Shown in pieces: positions 57,886-64,000 of a DNA stretch of 64,000 nucleotides. Source of the DNA: Bradyrhizobium sp. CCBAU 51627 (lineage in GTDB: Bacteria; Pseudomonadota; Alphaproteobacteria; Rhizobiales; Xanthobacteraceae); assembly GCF_028128765.1 (NCBI RefSeq), contig NZ_LBJG01000024.1:1054001-1118000 (forward strand), given 5' to 3'. Made by a program: the position numbers and the translations under genes. The notes under the pieces are model-generated. The model saw only the letters and a list, made by a program, of their open reading frames with translations, had not been told where the DNA came from and searched no databases. Positions within the stretch are counted from its first letter, which is position 1. Each line of letters opens with the position of its first letter.

Positions 57886-58158
57886 CTACATCTGGCCAAT
57901 GATCTGGCCGTTGGTCGGGTCCACGAACAGCTCCACCCGATTGCCGTTCTTGTCGAGCGTATAGAGTTCGCCACAGGCGTTCTTGAGCTTGGCCTTCTGG
58001 ACCTTGTAGCCCTGGGCCTCGACCTTGGCCTGCAATTGAGCCATCGGCAGCCACTGGGCCTCGGGGGCGGACGTGCACGGTTTGCCGAGGCTGCCGGCCT
58101 GGGCGGACGCCGCCCCGAGGATCACGGCGGCGACGGTAAGAATGGCGATCTTGCGCAT
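57886..58158 (-). CDS. PepSY domain protein, secreted
   Basis: A 90-residue protein: signal peptide MRKIAILTVAAVILGAASAQA, then a PepSY module (PMAQLQAKVEAQGYKVQKAKLKNACGELYTLDKNGNRVELFVDPTNGQIIGQM) whose parts carry two cysteines and the 'DPxTGxI' end. PepSY proteins inhibit or modulate proteases or partner membrane proteins and often form pairs with cytochrome b561. Divergent from a second PepSY gene upstream of the two-component system. Confidence 0.9.
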   Translation of the reverse strand: MRKIAILTVAAVILGAASAQAGSLGKPCTSAPEAQWLPMAQLQAKVEAQGYKVQKAKLKNACGELYTLDKNGNRVELFVDPTNGQIIGQM

Positions 58159-58239
58159 AGGTCTCTCCTGACAGTGGCCGGCCGCACCACGCGCCGGCGA
58201 TGCGGGGCAACTTGCCAGAAGCGGCCTGACCAACGCCTG

Positions 58240-58253
58240 TTGAGCCAGGTCAG
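58240..58253. promoter_or_regulatory. Imperfect FixK/FNR-like site between divergent PepSY genes
   Basis: TTGAGCCAGGTCAG matches TTGA-N6-TCAA except for the last base. It is 39 bases before the plus-strand PepSY start and 82 before the minus-strand one. It is weaker than the three boxes further left, so I hold it only as a possibility. Confidence 0.4.
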
Positions 58254-58291
58254 CTATTTGTCAGGTGATATCTGGCATCCATATCTTCCGG

Positions 58292-58621
58292 ATGACGAGC
58301 TTCTTCATGTGTCCAGGACTGCGCCGAATTGGTACCCTGATCCTTGCGGCTGCCCTTGTGGCCGCAAGCAGCGGTGCGCCGTCCCTTGCGCGAGATCACG
58401 ATGATGCTCGGCAGGCCGTTGAGGCCGGCGAGATCCGTCCGTTTGCCGACATCCTGAACGTGGTCAAGGAGAAGCTTCCGGGCGAGGTCGTCGGTGTGAA
58501 GCTCGAACGCGAAGCCGGCGCCTGGATGTACGAGCTGCGCGTTGTGGACGACCAGGGACGCCTGTTCGAAATCCACGTCAATGCCAAGAGCGGCGAAGTC
58601 GAACGGGCCAGGGAGAAGTGA
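58292..58621 (+). CDS. PepSY domain protein preceding the two-component system
   Basis: A 109-residue exported protein: hydrophobic N-terminus MTSFFMCPGLRRIGTLILAAALVAASSGAPSLA and a PepSY module (FADILNVVKEKLPGEVVGVKLEREAGAWMYELRVVDDQGRLFEIHVNAKSGEVERAREK, described by parts) whose pattern 'GEVxxVxLExExGxWxYExRVxDxxGxxxExxVDAxTGxV' is classical. Its stop overlaps the response-regulator start (TGATG), so it is cotranscribed and probably modulates the neighbouring histidine kinase. Confidence 0.9.
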   Translation: MTSFFMCPGLRRIGTLILAAALVAASSGAPSLARDHDDARQAVEAGEIRPFADILNVVKEKLPGEVVGVKLEREAGAWMYELRVVDDQGRLFEIHVNAKSGEVERAREK

Positions 58622-59286
58622 TGCGCGTGCTTGTTGTCGAGGACGACCCGCGGATCGCGTCGGACGTTACGCGCACGCTCGAAGCGTCCGGCTACGTGGT
58701 CGAAACGGTTGCGAACGGCGAGGACGCCTGGTTTCTCGGCGATACCGAGGACTACGGAGCCGTCATTCTCGATCTTGGCCTGCCCGGGATGGACGGCCTC
58801 GCGGTCTTGAAGCGCTGGCGCGCCACCGGGCGCCACATGCCCGTTCTCATCCTCACCGCGCGTGGGAGCTGGGCCGAGCGGGTCGATGGCATCGATGCGG
58901 GTGCGGACGACTACTTGCCGAAGCCGTTCCGGATGGAGGAGTTGCTGGCGCGGCTGCGGTCCGTCGTGCGGCGATCGGCGGGACACGGCTCCTCGATCAT
59001 GACCGCGGGAGAGATCACGCTCGACGAGCGACAGATGAAGGTGACGCGTCGCGGCGTGCCGATCACGCTTTCGCCGCTCGAGTACAGGCTGGTCGCCCAT
59101 CTTCTCCGCAATCGCGGGCGGGTCGTCTCGCCGCAGGAGATCGACGAAAATGTCTACGGCCACGGCGAGGAGCACGACTCGAACACGCTCGAGGTGCTGG
59201 TCGGCCGCGTGCGCAAGAAGCTGGGCGCGGATGCGATCGAGACGCGGCGTGGGTTCGGTTATCTGGTGCCCGGGGCCTCCGAATGA
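58621..59286 (+). CDS. Response regulator, OmpR/PhoP family
   Basis: A 221-residue response regulator. The receiver has the acidic pair EDD at the start, phosphorylatable Asp51 in AVILDLGLPG, TA in ILTARGSWAERVDGIDAGADDYLPKPF (Lys switch) and a C-terminal winged HTH with SPLEYRLVAHLLRNRGRVVSPQEIDENVY and VEVLVGRVRKKLGADAIETRRGFGYLV-like ending. It is translated right after the PepSY gene. Target genes are not visible; the overlapping gene set points to envelope or metal stress. Confidence 0.95.
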   Translation: MRVLVVEDDPRIASDVTRTLEASGYVVETVANGEDAWFLGDTEDYGAVILDLGLPGMDGLAVLKRWRATGRHMPVLILTARGSWAERVDGIDAGADDYLPKPFRMEELLARLRSVVRRSAGHGSSIMTAGEITLDERQMKVTRRGVPITLSPLEYRLVAHLLRNRGRVVSPQEIDENVYGHGEEHDSNTLEVLVGRVRKKLGADAIETRRGFGYLVPGASE

Positions 59287-60710
59287 GCCGGCATTCGCTC
59301 AAACTGCGACTTGTCGCCGGCGGCATCGTCGCGATCCTGATTGCGCTTGGGATTTCCGGCGTCGCGCTCGTCGTCGTCTTCGAGCGCCACGTCTCGCGCA
59401 CGCTGGCCCAGGATCTCGAGGTCCATCTAAAGCAGCTTCTCGCCAATATCGACGTCGACCCCCAAGGCAAGCTGGTCTTGACGCAGACACCCGTCGATCC
59501 ACGGTTTGCCGATCCCCTTTCCGGACTCTACTGGCAGGTCGGCGATGATCATGGACAATTGCTTCGCTCGCGCTCGCTGTGGGATTCCGCCATGGAGTTG
59601 CCGGCGGATCGGCTCGCACCCGGCGAAACGCATCAGCACGAAGCCGCAGGACCTGGTGGCCAGCGCGTGTTGGTGACCGAGCGCGCAATCACGCTTTCTG
59701 CGGGCGGCAAGCCCGTGACCATCCGCCTTGCCGTCGCTGAGGATCTGGCGAGGGTTTCGGAGGCAAGCTCCGCGTTCGCCAGGGATCTCTCGATTGCGCT
59801 CGTCCTTCTCGGCTGTGTGCTGACCCTTGCGACCTGGATCCAGGTTGGCGTCGGCTTGCATCCGCTGATCGCGCTGCGCCGCGGAGTGGCCGATATCAGG
59901 GCCGGGCGAATTCGCCACCTGCCGTCCTCGGTCCCGGCCGAAGTCCACCCCCTTGTCGAAGAAGTCAACGCGCTCATCGATGCGCAGGAATACGAAATCG
60001 AACGATCCCGCGGTCGCGCTACGGACCTGGCGCACGGACTGAAGACGCCGCTTGCGGCGCTTGCGGCCGATGCGTCGCGCCTCCGAGAGAGGGGCGAGCG
60101 CGACATTGCTCGAGACATCGAAGCCGTAAGCGATGCCATGGGTCGCCATGTTGACCGCGAACTCGTGCGAGCCAGGGTCCGCGGGCACAGCAGAGGCAAC
60201 GCTGCAGCATCCGGCCATGTGAAGCCGCTCGTCGACTCGATCGTCACGACCGTATCGCGCACTCCCGACGGCGGGCGCGTGAGTTTCGAGAACCTTGTCG
60301 GCGACGATTTGTCCGTCCCGCTCGATCGGACCGACCTCGCGGAGGTTCTCGGCAATCTGATCGAGAATGCCGCCCACCATGCTGCAGGATGTGTCCGGAT
60401 CACGACCGGTGAAAGCGGGCCATCCCTTGTCGTCGAAGACGACGGCCAAGGCATCGAACCGGCCCTCTTGTCACACGTGCTCGAACGCGGCGTCCGTCTT
60501 GATGAGCGGGGCGCTGCGGGCCTGGGTCTGGCCATCGTTCAGGACGTCCTTGATGCGTATGGTTGGGAACTGGAGCTCTCGATCTCCGAGCTCGGAGGCC
60601 TGAAGGCGGCAGTCGCGCCGAGATCGACATCGATCGAAAAGCCAAGCCGTCGTCCCGCCGAAAACTCGGTGCCGTCCGCGGATGATGCTCCTGTCGGAGG
60701 TAGGCACTGA
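59283..60710 (+). CDS. Sensor histidine kinase, PhoQ-like
   Basis: A 475-residue membrane kinase: two transmembrane helices flank a periplasmic domain of about 120 residues (TM1 LVAGGIVAILIALGISGVALVVV; TM2 IALVLLGCVLTLATWIQVGVG), a HAMP-like linker, the H-box DLAHGLKTPLAALAADASRL with His251, and the ATPase motifs NLIENAAHHA, DDGQGIEPALL and GAAGLGLAIVQDVL. The H-box form and short acidic periplasmic domain resemble PhoQ. Its start overlaps the response-regulator stop. The C-terminal tail (KPSRRPAENSVPSADD) is polar and unstructured. Confidence 0.95.
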   Translation: MSRHSLKLRLVAGGIVAILIALGISGVALVVVFERHVSRTLAQDLEVHLKQLLANIDVDPQGKLVLTQTPVDPRFADPLSGLYWQVGDDHGQLLRSRSLWDSAMELPADRLAPGETHQHEAAGPGGQRVLVTERAITLSAGGKPVTIRLAVAEDLARVSEASSAFARDLSIALVLLGCVLTLATWIQVGVGLHPLIALRRGVADIRAGRIRHLPSSVPAEVHPLVEEVNALIDAQEYEIERSRGRATDLAHGLKTPLAALAADASRLRERGERDIARDIEAVSDAMGRHVDRELVRARVRGHSRGNAAASGHVKPLVDSIVTTVSRTPDGGRVSFENLVGDDLSVPLDRTDLAEVLGNLIENAAHHAAGCVRITTGESGPSLVVEDDGQGIEPALLSHVLERGVRLDERGAAGLGLAIVQDVLDAYGWELELSISELGGLKAAVAPRSTSIEKPSRRPAENSVPSADDAPVGGRH

Positions 60711-60890
60711 GAATGCAGATCGCTCTGGATTGCGGTTCGGTCGTGAAGTTCCGGGCTTGACACTGCCGGGCGAAAAAGAACAGATGTCGAACATGCACGC
60801 TCATGAATCAAGGATGGCCGGCGCCTCCGCCGTCCGCGCAAATTTGACCAAAGCTGGATTTCGCTCCACCGCGCCGAGAGCGAAGCACTG

Positions 60891-63050
60891 ATGAGCCTGC
60901 CAGTCCTGCCGGTCTACTACTATCACGACCACTTCAGGGAGATGTTGAGCTTCGTTTGCGAGACTTACGGTCCGGTGCTGACTGAAAGGCACCACGCGTT
61001 TGTCGCTCGATTCTCGTCGCTGTCGAAAGACGCCCAGTGCCTGTTCATCCGAATGGTCAATCGGAACGGCACGGTCTTCAATCCGTCGACGTTCAAGTAC
61101 ACGGAGATCGCGGACCCGGTCGGCGCGCTGGGGGAGCTTGCTGCCTCCGCTCATGTTCGAAGCCTGGTCGAAAAGGATTACGCTGCGTTCGTGGCGTGCC
61201 TCGCCAAGCCGGTACTGTTCGATGGTGCGAAGGCGGCCGGCATGAGCGATGTCCGGGCGTCGTGGTCGAAGGGCAAGCTGGCGGAGTATTGTCTCGCTCA
61301 TTTGTCGTTTGGCACTGCATTCCGGCACTGCGGTGGTGATGCGTTCATCGCACTCGGTGACACCGAGCCGCTGGAGTTTCTGCTGTACCTCTACTTTGGC
61401 AAGACTGAGCACAACCTCAAGAACTTCGCGTTGCGCGACCTCGGCATCCTGCGCACCAACGACCAGGCGGATTTCAGCGCCCGGTTTGCCGACGCGGATG
61501 AAGCGAGGGCCTGCTTCCACTACGCCCGCCTGCTGCGCCGCCTCGAGACCAAATCCGACGAGGTCTATCGCGACTCCGTTGCCGGCATTCTCGGCGGCCC
61601 GCTCTGTCCGACGGACTACGCGGGCGATCTGAGAAGCCGCGCGGCGCACAAGGCGGGTCTGCATTTTGAAAAGAAGGGGGAGGCCGCGCTCGCGATCCAG
61701 CTCTACCGCGCCGGCTTCTCCGCCGAATGCCACGAGCGCCTCGCGCGCTTGCTTTATGCGGAAGGCGACAGGGACGCCGCCGAAGCTCTGCTGCGCCGTA
61801 TGATCGACGATCCCGCAAGTGACGACGAATTCGTCTTCGCAAGCGATTTCTATGCCCGCAAGTTCGATGGGCGCCGGACGGGACTGTGCACCGAGCTGCT
61901 GCGCGCGGGGCGGACGCTCAGGGTCGACGATATCTGGCGCGGTCGTCCGGAGGCCGGCATTGCGGGCGTCTTGCGCCGGCAAGGCCTCGAGGTCTTCCAC
62001 GCCGAAAATACGCTCTGGCATTGCCTGTTCGGATTGCTGTTCTGGGACGAGCTGTTCGAATCCGGGCAGCTGCACAGCGGCTTCGACTGGATGCCGCATT
62101 GCCTGAAGGACAGAACCTTTGCGCTGATGTTCTCTCCGCAGATCGAGGCGAAGCTCGAGGCCGTTGCGTCGAACGCCGCGCTCCCCCAGATCCTGCGGAT
62201 CGTCGCGGCGAAATGGGGAAAGCCGAACGGCGTGTTCGCCTGGGACCATGTCGATATGGCTGCGCTCCGGGCGCTGCTTGCCGGCGCCAATGCTGCCGGT
62301 CTTGCCACCATGCTTCGCATGATGTGCGAAGACTATCGCGCCATGCGCGATGGTTTTCCCGATCTCATGCTCGTGGCCAATGGTGCCGTCTCGTTCATGG
62401 AAGTGAAGGCCGAGGGCGACGTCATCAGGCGCAACCAGCTGACGCGGCTTCGCCAGCTCGATAACGCCGGCATTCCCGCGGAGATCGGCCGCGCCGACTT
62501 CCGTTTCGATCCGGACCAGGATTATGTCGTCGTGGACATCGAGACCACCGGCGGCTGGACCGGGGGCGATCGCATCACCGAGATCGGCGCCGTCAGGATC
62601 CGCAATCATGAGATCGTGGCGGAGTGGCATTCGCTGCTCAATCCCCAGCGGTCGATCCCGGCCAAGATTGTCGCGTTGACAGGCATCACCAACGACATGG
62701 TGCGGAGCGCGCCGTTATTCGCAGAAATCGCTGACAGCTTCATGCAATTCATGGGCGACGGCATTTTCGTCGCCCACAACGTCAACTTCGATTATGGCTT
62801 CATCGCCGCGGAATACGAGCGCCTCGAACGGCGCTTCCGCTTTCCAAAATTCTGCACCTGTGCAGGCATGCGCCGGCATTACCCAGGTCACCGGTCTTAC
62901 GGTCTCGGCAAGCTCACCCGTGCCTACAATATCGAGCTGAAAGACCACCATCGCGCGCTCTGCGACGCCCGCGCGGCCGCGCACTTGCTCAACCTGATCA
63001 ATGCAAAGCGCGACGAGGGACAGGGCAGCGCGGAAGACATTGCGGCCTGA
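60891..63050 (+). CDS. VRR-NUC nuclease fused to a DEDDh 3'-5' exonuclease (FAN1-like)
   Basis: A 719-residue fusion. Residues about 1-400 are helical with repeats of TPR/HEAT type (FAN1-like DNA-binding body). Near residues 485-515 is a VRR-NUC nuclease motif: GFPDLMLVANGAVSFMEVKAEGD, i.e. PD...ExK with a trailing RRNQL. From about 540 a DnaQ-like exonuclease follows: VVVDIETTGG (D-x-E), HNVNFDYGF (D) and HRALCDARAA (H-x4-D). Typical FAN1 proteins lack the second nuclease. It would combine structure-specific incision with 3'-5' trimming in crosslink or recombination repair. Neighbour of dinB, another lesion-tolerance gene. Confidence 0.88.
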   Translation: MSLPVLPVYYYHDHFREMLSFVCETYGPVLTERHHAFVARFSSLSKDAQCLFIRMVNRNGTVFNPSTFKYTEIADPVGALGELAASAHVRSLVEKDYAAFVACLAKPVLFDGAKAAGMSDVRASWSKGKLAEYCLAHLSFGTAFRHCGGDAFIALGDTEPLEFLLYLYFGKTEHNLKNFALRDLGILRTNDQADFSARFADADEARACFHYARLLRRLETKSDEVYRDSVAGILGGPLCPTDYAGDLRSRAAHKAGLHFEKKGEAALAIQLYRAGFSAECHERLARLLYAEGDRDAAEALLRRMIDDPASDDEFVFASDFYARKFDGRRTGLCTELLRAGRTLRVDDIWRGRPEAGIAGVLRRQGLEVFHAENTLWHCLFGLLFWDELFESGQLHSGFDWMPHCLKDRTFALMFSPQIEAKLEAVASNAALPQILRIVAAKWGKPNGVFAWDHVDMAALRALLAGANAAGLATMLRMMCEDYRAMRDGFPDLMLVANGAVSFMEVKAEGDVIRRNQLTRLRQLDNAGIPAEIGRADFRFDPDQDYVVVDIETTGGWTGGDRITEIGAVRIRNHEIVAEWHSLLNPQRSIPAKIVALTGITNDMVRSAPLFAEIADSFMQFMGDGIFVAHNVNFDYGFIAAEYERLERRFRFPKFCTCAGMRRHYPGHRSYGLGKLTRAYNIELKDHHRALCDARAAAHLLNLINAKRDEGQGSAEDIAA

Positions 63051-63073
63051 TCGCGGTCGGCGCGCGGCGTCCC

Positions 63074-64000
63074 TCAAATCCCCAGCGTCAGTTGCGGTTC
63101 CACATCGTTGCCGGCCTGGAGGGAAGACAGCGATACGCCGAGCAGCCTGACCCGCTTCGGCAGCGGCATCTCGACTTCGAGCAAGCCGCAGGCGAGGCGC
63201 TCTAGCTCGTCTCGGCCCGTGACCGGCGCCAGCGCGGACCTGCTGCGCGTGATGATCTCGAAATCGGCAAACTTGATCTTCAAGGTGACGGTGCGGCCTC
63301 GGCTGCCCGTCGTCTCGCAATGACGCCAGACCTTCTCGACAAGAGGTCGAAGCCTGGCAACGAGCGCGTCGAATTCGGCCAGATCGGCCGAGAACGTGGT
63401 CTCGGCGCCGATGGACTTGCGAATCCGGTTGGCGCGCACCGGCCGTTCGTCGACGCCGCGCGAGATCCAGTAATAATAGGCGCCCGACTTGCCGAAGTTG
63501 GCGTTCATGAACTCGAGCGTCTGGTTGCGGATGTCGAGACCGGTGAACAGGCCAAGCGCGTTCATCTTCGCACTGGTCGCCGGTCCGATCCCGTGGAACT
63601 TGCCGACGGGCAGCGTCTCGACGAAGGCGGGCCCCATCTCCGGCGAGATCACGAACTGGCCGTTGGGCTTGCGGTGATCGGAGGCGAGCTTCGCCAGGAA
63701 CTTATTGTAGGAAATGCCCGCCGATGCATTGAGGCCGGTCTCGGCCTTGATCTTCTCGCGGATCAGCCGCGCGATGTCTCGGGCGAGCTCGATGCCCTGC
63801 AGGTTTTCGGTCACATCGAGATAGGCCTCGTCGAGGGACAATGGCTCGATGATATCAGTGTGTTCGGCAAAGATCTCGCGGATCTGCCGGCTGATCGCCT
63901 TGTAGACCTCGAAACGCGGCTTCACGAAGACCAGGTCCGGACATTGCCGCTTGGCGGTGACCGATGGCATCGCGGAGCGAACACCGAATTTGCGCGCCTC
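63074..64000 (-). CDS. dinB: DNA polymerase IV (DinB), partial
   Basis: The N-terminus is cut by the right edge. The visible 309 residues include the palm with LSLDEAYLDVTENL (catalytic Asp-Glu), the SAGISYNKFLAKLASDHRKPNGQ segment typical of Y-family polymerases, the thumb with FHGIGPATSAKMNALGLFTG and the little-finger domain (IGAETTFSADLAEFDALVARL). The C-terminus lacks a recognisable clamp-binding motif (ends LQAGNDVEPQLTLGI, where QLTLGI could serve as one). It performs error-prone translesion synthesis. Convergent with the VRR-NUC/exonuclease gene. Confidence 0.96.
   Translation of the reverse strand, partial: EARKFGVRSAMPSVTAKRQCPDLVFVKPRFEVYKAISRQIREIFAEHTDIIEPLSLDEAYLDVTENLQGIELARDIARLIREKIKAETGLNASAGISYNKFLAKLASDHRKPNGQFVISPEMGPAFVETLPVGKFHGIGPATSAKMNALGLFTGLDIRNQTLEFMNANFGKSGAYYYWISRGVDERPVRANRIRKSIGAETTFSADLAEFDALVARLRPLVEKVWRHCETTGSRGRTVTLKIKFADFEIITRSRSALAPVTGRDELERLACGLLEVEMPLPKRVRLLGVSLSSLQAGNDVEPQLTLGI

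Overview
This 64-kb window is GC-rich DNA from an alphaproteobacterium, most likely Bradyrhizobium or a close relative. The evidence is the gene content (fabI-histidine phosphatase-aroC; xseB-dxs-tlyA; RT0821-type lipoprotein; CbpA-type DnaJ; DUF1194 protein; Omp25-like barrel), FixK/FNR-type boxes and several palindromic intergenic repeats of a style I associate with that family. Both ends cut a gene: an ABC substrate-binding protein on the left and a DinB-type DNA polymerase on the right.

Layout. 1-9.6 kb: fatty acyl-CoA ligase, extensin-like protein, L,D-transpeptidase, CorA transporter, SDR oxidoreductase, PdxH, a surface lipoprotein and a DnaJ/CbpA chaperone. 9.6-17.4 kb: repeat-rich spacer, ECF sigma/anti-sigma pair, fabI, histidine phosphatase, aroC, a TetR gene facing a three-gene unit (SnoaL-like, small membrane protein, class III cyclase) across three tandem dyads, and clpS. 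17.4-20.0 kb: a fluoride-response operon with promoter, fluoride riboswitch, intrinsic terminator, MFS transporter, two CrcB subunits and DUF190. 20-34 kb: mostly housekeeping genes (vWA protein, nucleotidyltransferase, 23S/tRNA methyltransferase, TlyA, dxs, xseB, histone-deacetylase-like hydrolase, 5'-nucleotidase, enoyl-CoA hydratase, MFS), including a frameshifted nucleoside deoxyribosyltransferase.

34-47 kb: acyl-CoA dehydrogenase and tRNA-Gln, then a LysR regulator divergent from a compact 12-gene operon. The operon combines two different shikimate/quinate-dehydrogenase paralogues, type II dehydroquinase, a complete amino-acid-type ABC importer, a class III CoA-transferase, a MaoC dehydratase, a ketopantoate-reductase-like enzyme, a VOC protein and a Gfo/Idh dehydrogenase. 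It looks like a dedicated uptake and catabolic pathway for a quinate/shikimate-like carbocycle with an unexpected CoA-thioester branch.

47-60.7 kb: a stress and metal/redox region. It holds a BigR/SqrR-like repressor with two cysteines and a double operator, rhodanese and TauE exporter with a decayed persulfide-dioxygenase-like remnant on the other side; a P1B-5 type metal ATPase with a C-terminal hemerythrin domain; small secreted proteins (one with EF hands); a ferric-reductase stub; a large porin with an extra N-terminal barrel-like domain; a VIT1/CCC1 transporter; cytochrome b561; two PepSY proteins; and an OmpR/PhoQ-like two-component system. Three good FixK/FNR boxes lie 54-79 bases upstream of genes here, so oxygen limitation probably controls part of the region.

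60.9-64 kb: a VRR-NUC nuclease fused to a DEDDh exonuclease, and a partial dinB. I saw no CRISPR array, insertion sequence or rRNA.
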